From: M55B129 sp964506505
Lineage (GTDB): Bacteria > Bacillota > Dethiobacteria > DTU022
Length of the DNA stretch: 49,042 nt
Direction of reading: 5' to 3'
NCBI GenBank assembly: GCA_964506505.1
Contig: CAZDKY010000027.1
Span: 1-49,042 of the forward strand
The position numbers and the translations under genes are program-made. This document shows positions 1 to 9,268 of this stretch, in pieces (within the stretch, counting starts at the first letter, position 1; every line of letters begins with the position of its first letter). The notes under the pieces are model-generated. The model did no database searches and had not been told where the DNA came from. It worked only from the letters and a program-made list of their open reading frames with translations.

Positions 1-3000
1 CGACTGAAGTTGATGCCACCACTCCAGATGGCATTCTGGGCTTTTACACAGCAGACGATAGCATTACCCAGGCAGTAATTGAACTTAAATCACCACGCAT
101 TAGCTTGGACAAAAAGCAAAATCGAGCCGGGAAAGATTACGGAACTCCCGTTGAGCAGGCTTTTGGGTACGCCAGTAAATACGACCGTTGCAGCTGGGTA
201 ATTGTCTCAAACATGAATGAAATCCGGCTCTATAAAGTAGGCCGCAGCCAGGAGTATTACGAATCCTTTTTCATTGATGATCTTGATCAGGTCGATGAAT
301 TTCAAAAATTTCATCTATTGCTCTGTAAAGAAAACCTGATTCGTAAAGAAGCCGAAAGTCCTACTTTCAGCTTAAGCGAAAAGACTAAAGAACATATTCA
401 GGATATATCGGTCAGCTTTTACAACCTCTATAAGAATATCCGCATTCAGTTATTTGAAGAGCTGAAGGCAAGCAACGCCGGTATTGCTACAGATTTACTG
501 GTTGAAAAGGCTCAGAAGTTTTTAGATCGCATTATTTTTATCTGTTTCTGCGAAGATCTTGGTCTTTTGCCGAACGACCTCCTGCATCACGCTATCCAGC
601 GAGGTAAAGAAACCTTCAGTGACAGTGAATATGTTGTCTGGCAGGAAATCAGGGGAGTTTTCAGGGCCATTGATACCGGCAGCGCTAAGCACAATATTCC
701 CGCCTATAACGGTGGCCTGTTTGCCTTCGATGATCAGCTGGACAACCTTTCAATTAGAAATAGTTTCTTTGAGGCTATCTACGAGATATCCGCTTATGAT
801 TTCGGCACTGACCTTGATGTTAACATTCTGGGCCATATTTTTGAGCAATCAATATCTGACATTGAGGAACTTAAAGCAGGCGTCCAGAATGAAGATTATG
901 ATCCCCAAAAATCACGCCGTAAAAAAGACGGCATCTATTACACCCCCAGCTATATTACAAGATACATTGTTGAAAACTCCCTGGGTAAGTATTTAGAAGA
1001 CATCCGAAAAGACCTTGGCGAGGAAGAGCTGCCGGACATTGAAGCTGCAACCACAGCCCAGCTTGAAGGTCGCTATAAGAAAAAATTACTGCAGTTCTAC
1101 CGAAACTACGAAGCAAAGCTGAAGCAGGTAAAAGTCTTAGATCCGGCCTGCGGTTCCGGAGCCTTTTTAAATCAGGCTTTCGACTTCTTGCTTGAAGAGT
1201 ACCGCTGGATTCATGGTAAGCTGGCCGAGTTGGAAAAGGGTCAAACAAGCATCTTCGATTCCGGCTCTTATCAACGCAGCGTGTTGCAGAATAACCTATA
1301 CGGGGTTGACCTCAATGAAGAATCCGTCGAAATAACCAAACTATCGTTGTGGTTGAAAACTGCAGACAGCAGAAACGCTCTGCCCTATCTTGATAACAAT
1401 ATTAAATGCGGCAACTCGCTCATTGATGACCCAGATGTTGCAGGTGATAAGGCTTTTAACTGGCATGAAGAGTTTGCGGATATTATGAATGCTGGTGGGT
1501 TTGATGTAGTGATTGGGAATCCCCCGTATGTTTATGCACGGGAAAAAATTAGTGAACTGGATAAAAATTATTACTATAAGAAATTTAAAACAATAAAGTA
1601 TCAAATAAATACATACGTTCTTTTCATAGAAAAAGCAATTCGAATACTCAAACAAAATGGATACTTAGGATATATAATCCCTGATGCTTGGCTTAGAATA
1701 GATTCTGTATCAAATTTACGAAAGGATTTATTAGAAAATACACACTTGAATAGTGTCCTTAGAATTCGTGGCCAAACTTTTGAGAACGTTGGCGTTGAAT
1801 CATCAGTATTTGTTTTACAAAAAACTAAAAACACCTACAAAACCTATATAAATCCCAACTACCCATCCTCACAAGGCTACAATGTAGAGCAGGCAGAATG
1901 GTTAAATAACAAAAACTATGAAATTGACTTATTTGGGGATTATGAGATAAGTAGCCTATTGCATAAAATTGAGGCTTGCTCAGTTACATTAGACAAGATT
2001 GCCTTAATAAAAGCTGGACTAAAAGCCTATGAAAAAGGTAAAGGAGAGCCCAAACAAACCTCTGAAGATGTAAAAGCAAGACCATATGATTATACATATA
2101 AATATGATTTAGATACCTTTAAATACCTTGAAGGCAAAGATGTCTGTAGATATATAATTGACTGGAGTGGACAATGGCTCAAATATGGAGATTGTTTAGC
2201 AGCACCGAGATGGTTTGATTTATTTAGCTCTCCCCGAATATTAATAAGAGAAATTCCCTCAACATTGCCCCACTCAGTGGTAGCTACTTACCTTGAGGAT
2301 ACTTATCTAAACAACATGAGCATAATAAACATTTTGCAAGGTGAAAATGAGATTAGTTTAAAGTATATTCTTGGATTACTCAACTCAAAACTTATTACAT
2401 TTTATCATTGGCATAAATCAGTAAAAGCTCAAAGAAATTTATTTCCAAAGATAACCTTATACGATTTAAAAAAATTCCCTATATGCATAGCGAACTCAAA
2501 TAGGCAACAAGTGCTAATAACGTATGTAGATAGCATGTTAGAGTTAAAGAGAAAATATCAACAGGAATCTAATATGTGTTCTATGAAATTTATAGAAAAA
2601 TTTGTTGGTCAGGGTATGTTTAACCTTAATCAGTTTTTCAAAGAAAGCGGTTTTCGAAATATATTATACACCGGTAAGGCCAAAATAGTACGTAGCCTAG
2701 GTTTGCTCGCCAATGATAACATTTTAACCATTACTGATGTTAACGCAAACGGAAAAAGGTTTGGGTTGCTAAAGTTCGAGGTTAAAGATCACTATCAGCG
2801 CCAATACCTCAAGCTTTACCTCGAAAACCTCACCGAAGAACAGCTCGTTGAAATTAACAAGTACAGCGGGAACATCGTGGACAAGATTATGCAAATAAAG
2901 ATTCCGGATTATGATAAGCCCGAAGTAGTCCGAAAGGTTGTGACCGAGTGGAACCAGTTGAAGACTGAGATTAAAGACCTTGAAAGCAAGATAGAAGTAG

Positions 3001-3095
3001 CAGATAAAGAAATAGACCAAATGGTCTACGAGCTTTACGGCTTAACTGAAAAGGAAATAAAGATCATAGAAGAAAGCATTAATAAAAGTAGTTAG
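1..3095 (+). CDS. Type IIG restriction-modification enzyme (Eco57I-like), 5' end cut off
   Basis: This is a single-chain restriction endonuclease and N6-adenine DNA methyltransferase. The reading frame is open from base 3, so the true N-terminus lies before the window; a TTG at 105 is internal. Asp codons at 54-59 followed by Glu-Leu-Lys at 81-89 fit a PD-(D/E)XK nuclease site. Methylase motif I (DPACGSG) starts at base 1140 and motif IV (NPPY) at 1518, which is typical of gamma-class N6-adenine methylases. The part after about 1560 would hold the target recognition domain and a C-terminal helical region. Bases from about 1560 to 2720 are visibly richer in A/T than the flanking coding sequence, as is common for exchanged recognition domains. 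No separate methylase or specificity gene follows. The recognition sequence cannot be read from this. The family call is firm, the subtype is inferred. Confidence 0.88.
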   Translation, partial: TEVDATTPDGILGFYTADDSITQAVIELKSPRISLDKKQNRAGKDYGTPVEQAFGYASKYDRCSWVIVSNMNEIRLYKVGRSQEYYESFFIDDLDQVDEFQKFHLLLCKENLIRKEAESPTFSLSEKTKEHIQDISVSFYNLYKNIRIQLFEELKASNAGIATDLLVEKAQKFLDRIIFICFCEDLGLLPNDLLHHAIQRGKETFSDSEYVVWQEIRGVFRAIDTGSAKHNIPAYNGGLFAFDDQLDNLSIRNSFFEAIYEISAYDFGTDLDVNILGHIFEQSISDIEELKAGVQNEDYDPQKSRRKKDGIYYTPSYITRYIVENSLGKYLEDIRKDLGEEELPDIEAATTAQLEGRYKKKLLQFYRNYEAKLKQVKVLDPACGSGAFLNQAFDFLLEEYRWIHGKLAELEKGQTSIFDSGSYQRSVLQNNLYGVDLNEESVEITKLSLWLKTADSRNALPYLDNNIKCGNSLIDDPDVAGDKAFNWHEEFADIMNAGGFDVVIGNPPYVYAREKISELDKNYYYKKFKTIKYQINTYVLFIEKAIRILKQNGYLGYIIPDAWLRIDSVSNLRKDLLENTHLNSVLRIRGQTFENVGVESSVFVLQKTKNTYKTYINPNYPSSQGYNVEQAEWLNNKNYEIDLFGDYEISSLLHKIEACSVTLDKIALIKAGLKAYEKGKGEPKQTSEDVKARPYDYTYKYDLDTFKYLEGKDVCRYIIDWSGQWLKYGDCLAAPRWFDLFSSPRILIREIPSTLPHSVVATYLEDTYLNNMSIINILQGENEISLKYILGLLNSKLITFYHWHKSVKAQRNLFPKITLYDLKKFPICIANSNRQQVLITYVDSMLELKRKYQQESNMCSMKFIEKFVGQGMFNLNQFFKESGFRNILYTGKAKIVRSLGLLANDNILTITDVNANGKRFGLLKFEVKDHYQRQYLKLYLENLTEEQLVEINKYSGNIVDKIMQIKIPDYDKPEVVRKVVTEWNQLKTEIKDLESKIEVADKEIDQMVYELYGLTEKEIKIIEESINKSS

Positions 3096-3147
3096 GAACA
3101 AGAACAGATTATTTTAAAGAGAAACTTGTTACCTAATTCTTAATTAT

Positions 3148-3173
3148 ACCGGGATGTATAGCCGGTTTTTTTT
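3148..3173 (+). terminator. Rho-independent terminator after the type IIG gene
   Basis: ACCGG at 3148-3152 pairs with CCGGT at 3162-3166 across a 9-base loop, and a run of eight T follows. It lies 52 bases after the stop codon of the restriction-modification gene on the same strand. Confidence 0.7.
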
Positions 3174-3217
3174 GCCCTTCTTGATGGTCGTATATTGGTC
3201 GTAAAATAGCAATATTT

Positions 3218-3254
3218 AAGGGTTCCTGAGAGCTGCTTGCTCTCAAAAACCCTT
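3218..3254. terminator. Imperfect hairpin next to tRNA-Pro
   Basis: AAGGGTT (3218-3224) pairs with AACCCTT, and an inner GAGAGC pairs with GCTCTC. On the plus strand it is followed by TTTGTTTTT; on the minus strand it lies just after the 3' end of tRNA-Pro. It could therefore end transcription from either side. The T-run favours plus-strand termination, the position favours the tRNA. Confidence 0.55.
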
Positions 3255-3263
3255 TGTTTTTAC

Positions 3264-3340
<77 letters not shown>

Positions 3341-3476
3341 CCTTCAATGCTTTTTTATATTATACCATTATTCGCAAAAGCAGGCTTATTGTAGCATAGT
3401 AAAACCGGCTTGGCAATATTTCAGGTTAAAATATATAATATAGGCATTACCACCACTGAAAAGAGGCTTTTTATAG

Positions 3477-4484
3477 ATGAATCGTTTCCTGGTAGGAGGC
3501 AGGGTATTGAAAACTGCCGCAGCTGTGACTCTTGCAATTTTCATCGCTCAACAATTTAACATGGAAAGAGTACCTCTGGCAGCCATTGTCGCCCTGATCA
3601 CTGTCCAGAAAACCTTTTACCATTCCCTACAGAAAAGCATGGCCAAGCTTGGCAGTGTTTTGCTGGGGGGAATCCTGGGAACCATTTTCAGCTATTTTTT
3701 CGGTCTTTCACCAATCGGCTACGGACTGGCCACCCTGGCGGCTATCTATATCTGCCTGCAGCTGCAGTGGCAGGAAAACATTGTCATTACAACGATAACG
3801 GCCATTTTAATCATCCTAAGCGGAACCGACGCCCCCCTGATATATTCCTTACAACAGATTCTAACGGGCCTGGTAGGCGCAACCTGTGCCCTGCTGATTA
3901 ATTACCTTTTTACACCGAATCACCGAAAAGAAGTGATCGAAAAACTGGAAGAAGCGGAACATGGTCTGCGGCAGGCCATTGACTTTATCATCAAGGAGAT
4001 GCTTAAACCCGGCTGTGACGATGAATCCTTCAAAGAAAAGATCGATATACTCGACAGCGATATTGAAGAGGGAATGCAGGTCGCCAAGCTGCTGCGGGAG
4101 GAACAACGTTTTATCATCAACCGCGAAACAGACTCCGACCTCTTCCGCCGGGCCTTCTATGTCTATCGCTCACAGCTCAATCGCCTTGAAGAAATGCACC
4201 GGCTGGCCCGGCGCATACCCATCAAGGTGCCCCAGGCCAGGCCGCTGGCCAGGCTTTTCAGAATCATCCAGAAAATGCAGTACCGCCATCTTAACGGTCG
4301 GGGAAGCCACTACCAGATAGTTGAACAGTTGATGGACAGGCTGGAGGGGAGCTTTGACATCATGGACCTTCCGAAAACCAGGGAGGAATTCGTCAGCCGT
4401 GCTTCTCTTTTTCATCTATTCCAGGAAATTAAGCGCTATTATCACCGGCTGCAAAAAATACCCGCCGGGCTGCACAATAAATAA
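3477..4484 (+). CDS. Aromatic acid exporter family (FUSC/DUF939-like) membrane protein
   Basis: The 335-residue protein has an N-terminal half with about five hydrophobic helices (residues about 10-145) and a soluble, charged helical C-terminal half. This matches the ArAE_1/DUF939 family with its ArAE_1_C domain, as in Bacillus YqjA. Members are predicted to export aromatic or similar organic acids or to act as membrane scaffolds; the substrate here is unknown. The ATG at 3477 follows an AGAGG site by 10 bases. It stands alone, with tRNA-Pro upstream on the other strand and rdgB convergent downstream. The family is clear, the function is inferred. Confidence 0.8.
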   Translation: MNRFLVGGRVLKTAAAVTLAIFIAQQFNMERVPLAAIVALITVQKTFYHSLQKSMAKLGSVLLGGILGTIFSYFFGLSPIGYGLATLAAIYICLQLQWQENIVITTITAILIILSGTDAPLIYSLQQILTGLVGATCALLINYLFTPNHRKEVIEKLEEAEHGLRQAIDFIIKEMLKPGCDDESFKEKIDILDSDIEEGMQVAKLLREEQRFIINRETDSDLFRRAFYVYRSQLNRLEEMHRLARRIPIKVPQARPLARLFRIIQKMQYRHLNGRGSHYQIVEQLMDRLEGSFDIMDLPKTREEFVSRASLFHLFQEIKRYYHRLQKIPAGLHNK

Positions 4485-4513
4485 CTCTATGAAGTAACAT
4501 TGGAGAAATAGAT

Positions 4514-5125
4514 TTAAAAAGACTCTTTTGCAAGCAGCTGCCTCAGTAGCTTTCCGACCCGGCGCAGGGCCCGCCCGCGATGGCTGATGGAATTCTTTTC
4601 TTCAGGGCTCATGCGGGCAAAAGTGATTCCCCTCGGCTCATAGATAAACAGGGGATCATATCCAAATCCTCCTTCACCGTCGGGCTTTTCGGCAATCCTG
4701 CCGGGACAGCTTTCTTCAATCACATAGGTCTGGCCACCGAGCACGGCAACAGCAATAGCACACACAAAGCGGCCATTCCGCCGATCGGAAGGAACACCCT
4801 GCAGTTCCTTCAACAGCAACCTGTTGTTGGCTAAATAATCTCCGTCGGCACCGGCATAACGCGCTGAGTAAACACCCGGCCGCCCCCCGAGGACTTCGAC
4901 CTCAAGTCCGGAGTCATCTGCCATAGCCATCTGCCCCGTTAACCGGGAGATCGTTTCAGCTTTTTTTACAGCATTACCGGCAAAGGTCTCCCTGTCTTCT
5001 TCCGGCATTGACAGATCCGGATAATCCTGCAGGGTTTGAATTTCCAGTGGGAGATCCCGGAGCATTTTTTTTATTTCTTCAATTTTATTACTATTGCCGG
5101 TCGCCAGAACCAGTATTTTCAGGAT
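4514..5125 (-). CDS. rdgB: XTP/dITP diphosphatase (RdgB/HAM1), non-AUG start
   Basis: This enzyme hydrolyses non-canonical purine nucleoside triphosphates such as dITP and XTP to monophosphates, keeping them out of DNA and RNA. Conserved HAM1 features are the ADDSGLEVEVLGGRPGVYSARYAG block, the GFGYDPLF block and the C-terminal SHRGRAL. The first ATG (5065) would give 183 residues and lose the essential N-terminal ATGN...K motif. That motif is encoded in frame upstream, but the frame is closed by TAA at 5129-5131. Between that stop and the ATG there is no ATG, GTG or TTG. AGGAGG at 5134-5139 lies 8 bases before ATC (5125) and 11 before CTG (5122), so a rare start codon is likely; CTG gives the family-like start MKILVLATGN. 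It is downstream of rph, a common pairing. Confidence 0.88.
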   Translation of the reverse strand: MLKILVLATGNSNKIEEIKKMLRDLPLEIQTLQDYPDLSMPEEDRETFAGNAVKKAETISRLTGQMAMADDSGLEVEVLGGRPGVYSARYAGADGDYLANNRLLLKELQGVPSDRRNGRFVCAIAVAVLGGQTYVIEESCPGRIAEKPDGEGGFGYDPLFIYEPRGITFARMSPEEKNSISHRGRALRRVGKLLRQLLAKESF

Positions 5126-5190
5126 TGTTTAAGCCTCCTGTGAGAATTATTGTCATCCGAGTTGCTATAAGCTGTGTCAGTTATAAATGA

Positions 5191-5925
5191 TTATTGCTCA
5201 ATCAGTTTTGTTATTTGAGGACCGAGTACTTCCTTCTGGCAGACACAGATCTTCGCAATTCCCTCCGCGGCCAGGTCGAGGAAGTGCTCAAGCTTTTTGC
5301 GGCTGAAAGGTCTTTCTTCTGCTGAGCCCTGCACTTCGACCATTTCTCCGGATCCGGTAGTGACAATATTCATATCCACGGCCGCTGCAGAATCTTCTTC
5401 GTAATTCAGGTCAAGAATAGCTTCTCCGGCGAGCAGCCCCACGCTGACAGCCGCCAGATAATCGCCGAGAGGGAACTTATCCAGTTTTTCCTCTTCCATC
5501 AGCTTAAAGAGGGCTTCTGCCAGGGCTACATAGGCTCCGCTGATTGCAGCGGTGCGGGTCCCCCCATCAGCCTGCAGGACATCACAGTCAAGCCAGATCG
5601 TTTTTGCCCCGAGCAATCCTAAATCAGCAACAGCCCGCAGAGATCGTCCGATGAGGCGCTGGATTTCGAGGCTGCGTGCGTTTACCTTTATCCTCTCCCT
5701 GTTCACACGTTCAGAAGTCGATCGGGGCAGCATGGCATACTCGGCCGTTATCCAGCCCTGACCTGTCCCGGTTAAAAACTGGGGGACTTTCTCTTCCACT
5801 GAAGCGGTGCATAAAACGTGTGTATCCCCCAGTTCGATGAGCGCAGAACCTTCGGGATATTTTAGGTAAGAGCGGGTAATTTGGAGAGGGCGAAGCTCAC
5901 TATTTTTCCTACCATCATTGCGCAT
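5191..5925 (-). CDS. rph: Ribonuclease PH
   Basis: This phosphate-dependent 3'-5' exoribonuclease trims the 3' ends of tRNA precursors. The 244-residue length and the blocks RNDGRKNSELRP, GDTHVLCTASVEE, SLEIQRLIGRSLR and LDCDVLQADGGTRTAAI are diagnostic of the family. The ATG at 5925 follows AAAGGA. It is the first gene of a minus-strand pair with rdgB, 65 bases apart, a pairing seen in many Firmicutes. Nothing odd was noted in the protein. Confidence 0.96.
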   Translation of the reverse strand: MRNDGRKNSELRPLQITRSYLKYPEGSALIELGDTHVLCTASVEEKVPQFLTGTGQGWITAEYAMLPRSTSERVNRERIKVNARSLEIQRLIGRSLRAVADLGLLGAKTIWLDCDVLQADGGTRTAAISGAYVALAEALFKLMEEEKLDKFPLGDYLAAVSVGLLAGEAILDLNYEEDSAAAVDMNIVTTGSGEMVEVQGSAEERPFSRKKLEHFLDLAAEGIAKICVCQKEVLGPQITKLIEQ

Positions 5926-6202
5926 TGGGTAAATCCTTTCTTATTATTTGACCTGATCGCTAAATTGCCATTGGCCTGAAAATATTTACTGATTGTTCGA
6001 AAAGCAAAAGCGCTAAAACCTTGCTTAATCATTTGCCTGCCTCTTTTAATTTATTCCCCGCCTGTCAGACAGATCCTGCTGTTAGCTATTCTTAAAATCT
6101 GCATGCCATCTTATACTGAAATATTCCGAACGGTACTTTTTGATAGAGGAATAAAGAACAATAAAACGAATAAGTACAAATGCTCTAAAGGGAGGTCAAA
6201 CA

Positions 6203-6775
6203 ATGGATGCCGGTTATATCCTGCCGGGAATTTTAATCCTGGCTGTCGCCTTTGTCGTTTATACCTACAACCGTCTTATCAGCCTGCGCAACATGGCTGA
6301 TACAGCCTACGCCAATATTGACACTCTTCTACAGAAGCGTTTCGATCTGGTCCCGAATCTTGTCAGCACAGTCAAGGGGTACATGAAACACGAACGGGAA
6401 CTGCTGGAAACAATCACCAGGTCCAGGACTGAATGGTTAAAAGCTTCAACAATCCATGAAAATGCCGGGGCTGATGATACGGCAGCCCGGGCCCTGAAAA
6501 CCCTTTTTGCCGTATCGGAGAACTACCCGGAATTGAAAGCAAACGAAAATTTCATGATGCTGCAGGAAGAGCTGGCCGGGATCGAAAATAAGATTGCCTA
6601 TGCCAGGCAGCGCTACAACAGGACAATTATGGTTTTAAACACTGTTATTCAGCGCTTTCCAACAAATCTTTTGGCCCGGCTTTTCAAATTTGAAACCCGT
6701 GAATTTTTTGCCGTGGAATCCGAAAAAGTCAGAGCTGTACCAAATGTGCAAATACAGGAAGGTGACGGGAAGTAA
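6203..6775 (+). CDS. lemA: LemA family protein
   Basis: The 190-residue protein has one N-terminal membrane helix (about residues 5-23), then the typical LemA helical bundle: RNMADTAYANIDTLLQKR, DLVPNLVSTVKGYMKHE and the PELKANENFMMLQEEL block. Family members sit in the cytoplasmic membrane with the helical domain probably outside; their exact role is not established, but they co-occur with HtpX-type proteases and envelope stress. GGGAGGT lies 6 bases before the ATG. Its stop overlaps the start of the M48 protease gene by one base, so the two are translationally coupled. The 277 bases upstream, to rph, hold no clear gene. Confidence 0.93.
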   Translation: MDAGYILPGILILAVAFVVYTYNRLISLRNMADTAYANIDTLLQKRFDLVPNLVSTVKGYMKHERELLETITRSRTEWLKASTIHENAGADDTAARALKTLFAVSENYPELKANENFMMLQEELAGIENKIAYARQRYNRTIMVLNTVIQRFPTNLLARLFKFETREFFAVESEKVRAVPNVQIQEGDGK

Positions 6776-7680
6776 TGGACCCGATTTACCGACAAATTGC
6801 AGCGAACAAAAGACGAACCATCTTCTTTTTCCTTCTTTATGCCGCCCTTTTTGCCGTAATTGGTTATTTCGTTGGTTTATACCTCGGCGAACCGATTGTG
6901 GGCTTCGGCCTGGCAGCCCTGGCCTTCATTGTTATATTCCTGGTCAGCTACTATGGCGGCCAGAGGGTAGTCAATTCAATGGCCCGCTCAAGGGAAGTAA
7001 GCAAGCAGCAGGAACCGTTCCTTTATAATACGGTTGAAGCCCTGAGCATTGCTGCCGGCAAACCGATGCCCAAACTGTATATTATCGAGACCGAGGTACC
7101 CAATGCCTTTGCCTCCGGCCGCAACCCTCAGAACGCCAGCATCACTGTAACCAGGGGGTTGATGAACCGCCTCAACCGCCAGGAACTTGAAGGAGTTATC
7201 GCCCACGAAATGGCCCATATCAACAACTATGATGTTTTACTGGCTACTATAGCTATTGTACTGGCCGGGACAATAGTTTTCCTGGGAGTGATCATCAGGC
7301 GAATGTACTTTTTCGGAGGAATGGGACGCAGCCGCCGGAGCAACCAGTCCCAGCTGATTGCCATCATCGCCCTGATCGTCCTGGCTGTCCTGGCGCCAAT
7401 TTTTGCCCAGCTGCTCAAATTTGCCATCTCCAGGCAGCGGGAATACCTGGCCGATGCAACAGCAGCTGATTTTACCGGTTATCCTGAAGGCCTGGCCAGC
7501 GCCCTTGAGAAAATCACCGCTCAGCAGGTGCCCAAAAGTCCCCTTGAGAACAAGGCAATCGAGGGCCTTTACATAATCAACCCTTCCCTGGGAGCCAAGG
7601 CCACCACTAACCGGGCCAGCATCCTCTTTTCAACCCACCCGCCCACGGAAGAGCGGATCAGACGCCTTAGAGCAATGTAG
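6775..7680 (+). CDS. htpX: HtpX-like M48 zinc metalloprotease
   Basis: This membrane-embedded zinc endopeptidase should degrade misfolded membrane proteins. Two membrane helices lie at about residues 15-35 and 40-60, the zinc site HEMAH is at 144-148 on the cytoplasmic side, two further helices follow at about 155-175 and 195-215, and the third zinc ligand is in the REYLADA block near residue 222. The 301-residue length is normal for HtpX. The ATG shares one base with the lemA stop (TAATG). It converges on murI, with only 14 bases between the two stops. Confidence 0.94.
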   Translation: MDPIYRQIAANKRRTIFFFLLYAALFAVIGYFVGLYLGEPIVGFGLAALAFIVIFLVSYYGGQRVVNSMARSREVSKQQEPFLYNTVEALSIAAGKPMPKLYIIETEVPNAFASGRNPQNASITVTRGLMNRLNRQELEGVIAHEMAHINNYDVLLATIAIVLAGTIVFLGVIIRRMYFFGGMGRSRRSNQSQLIAIIALIVLAVLAPIFAQLLKFAISRQREYLADATAADFTGYPEGLASALEKITAQQVPKSPLENKAIEGLYIINPSLGAKATTNRASILFSTHPPTEERIRRLRAM

Positions 7681-7694
7681 AGGGTAGCCCGGAA

Positions 7695-8528
7695 TCAGGT
7701 AAGCTGAACCTGGTAAGCACGGATTTTTTGCTGAAGCATTTTTGAACCAATTTCTTCAAAAGAATTCGGATTTCCGCTGACAAAAAAACGGTACCTTTTC
7801 TGACCGGAATCGTGAGGGTTAAGCATTGAAGTATCTTCCAGAATTATTTTTATTTCGGCAGCGATTTCTTCTGCCGAGTTGATCAATTCCACCTGCGGAC
7901 CGACAACTTCCCGGATTAGTGTCGACATCAACGGATAATGAGTACACCCAAGAATAAGGGTATCGACTCCCTTTTCAACAAGCGGATCCAGGTATTCGCA
8001 GGCAACCGCCTTCGCCTCGGGAGTTTGCACTAGATCATTTTCTACCAGCAAAACAAAAAGAGGACAGGCCCTGGTATGGATCTCCAGGGAATTGTCCTTC
8101 GCTCTCAACGCTTTTACATATTCTGAGCTGTTGATCGTCCCCACCGTTCCTATAACTCCAACCTTTTTATTGCAGCTGCGGGCCAGTGAAGCCCTAACCC
8201 CGGGCTCGATCACCCCGATCACCGGAAGATCGCAACCTTCCTGGTAATAGGAAAGACCGGCGGCTGTTGCCGAATTGCAGGCTACTACGAGCATTTTAAT
8301 TTCCTGGTGCTGCAAAAAATCTATGATCTGAAAAACAAACTTGCGTACTTCTTCATAAGAACGCGAGCCGTAAGGCATTCTGGCGGTGTCACCAAAGTAA
8401 ATAATAGTTTCCTTCGGTAATAAACGGCTTATTTCCTTTACCACGGTCAATCCGCCTACACCGGAATCAATTACCCCGATTGCTTTGTGGGCTTGAATTA
8501 GCTGCTCTTCCGCGATTTTATTCATCAT
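7695..8528 (-). CDS. murI: Glutamate racemase
   Basis: This enzyme interconverts L- and D-glutamate for peptidoglycan synthesis. Both catalytic cysteines are visible in their motifs, VVACNSATA and ILGCTHYPL, along with the N-terminal IGVIDSGVGGLTV and the DTARMPYG block. The protein is 277 residues, close to the usual size. The start ATG overlaps the stop of the upstream UPF0316 gene by four bases (ATGA), so the two are co-translated from the promoter at 9097-9125. Confidence 0.96.
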   Translation of the reverse strand: MMNKIAEEQLIQAHKAIGVIDSGVGGLTVVKEISRLLPKETIIYFGDTARMPYGSRSYEEVRKFVFQIIDFLQHQEIKMLVVACNSATAAGLSYYQEGCDLPVIGVIEPGVRASLARSCNKKVGVIGTVGTINSSEYVKALRAKDNSLEIHTRACPLFVLLVENDLVQTPEAKAVACEYLDPLVEKGVDTLILGCTHYPLMSTLIREVVGPQVELINSAEEIAAEIKIILEDTSMLNPHDSGQKRYRFFVSGNPNSFEEIGSKMLQQKIRAYQVQLT

Positions 8529-9046
8529 TTCGCCTTCATTCTGGCAAAATAACCACCCATATTTGAGCGGGTATCAAACACTGTAATAAAAGCGTTTGGA
8601 TCATGAGCCTTCACGATTTTATTGAATTCCGGCATCTCCTTGCGTTTTAGCAAGACCTGCAGAGAACGGTGTGCCCCTTCCTTGCCGTAGCAGGGCATTG
8701 ATGTAACCCCGTAACCCTGGTCGCGCAGCAGCTCTTCGAGAGTACCGCCGTTCTGGACAATTATAATTTGGGCGTGAACAATTCCCACTGCAATTTTTTC
8801 CTCGATCCATCCACCCACAATGTTGCCGGCGGCATAACCAAATCCATAAACCAGTATGTTATACCACTGATCAATGTTTGTCAGGACCATGTTCAGGGCA
8901 ATAAGATAAATGATCACTTCAAAAAAACCTACCGCTGCCGCGGAGACACTCTTTCCGCGAGTCAGGTAAATAATACGCAGAGTACCAAGACTGACGTGAG
9001 CAATTTTGGCAAAGAATATTACCACTAACGTCAGGAAAACACTCAT
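8525..9046 (-). CDS. UPF0316 membrane protein (DUF5698-DUF2179)
   Basis: The 173-residue protein has three predicted membrane helices in the first 90 residues, then a soluble DUF2179 domain with the HAQIIIVQNGG and KEGAHRSLQVLLKR blocks. It resembles Bacillus YebE-type UPF0316 proteins. The DUF2179 domain is known from YitT-type proteins and is thought to bind a small ligand; the role is unknown. The ATG follows GGAGGGCTTGAG and the gene has a strong sigma-A promoter. It is the first gene of a two-gene unit with murI. Confidence 0.82.
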   Translation of the reverse strand: MSVFLTLVVIFFAKIAHVSLGTLRIIYLTRGKSVSAAAVGFFEVIIYLIALNMVLTNIDQWYNILVYGFGYAAGNIVGGWIEEKIAVGIVHAQIIIVQNGGTLEELLRDQGYGVTSMPCYGKEGAHRSLQVLLKRKEMPEFNKIVKAHDPNAFITVFDTRSNMGGYFARMKAK

Positions 9047-9096
9047 CTCAAGCCCTCCAGTTATAAAAAATCAATTTCAACCAAATACCAGAACCT

Positions 9097-9125
9097 ATTG
9101 TAGCAATACCACCTGCCACTGTCAA
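9097..9125 (-). promoter_or_regulatory. Sigma-A promoter of the UPF0316-murI unit
   Basis: On the minus strand TTGACA (9120-9125) and TACAAT (9097-9102) are separated by exactly 17 bases. The start codon of the first gene lies about 50 bases downstream. Confidence 0.85.
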
Positions 9126-9169
9126 CGGACGAGGCGAGGCCGGGTATATTATCCATCCAGGCAAACTTA

Positions 9170-9208
9170 AATGATCTGCGGCAGGGTATAACCCTGCCGC
9201 AGATCATT
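9170..9208 (-). terminator. Perfect 18-bp hairpin after codY
   Basis: AATGATCTGCGGCAGGGT pairs perfectly with its 18-base complement across a 3-base loop (ATA). It lies 60 bases after the codY stop in the codY direction, and TTTAAGTTTG follows on that strand, so a transcription terminator for codY is likely. The symmetry would also stop reads from the other strand. Confidence 0.75.
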
Positions 9209-9268
9209 GTCATATCCGATCAATCTATGAACCATTCAATTTTCCTGAAAAGAGCAGGTTTAACAGGG

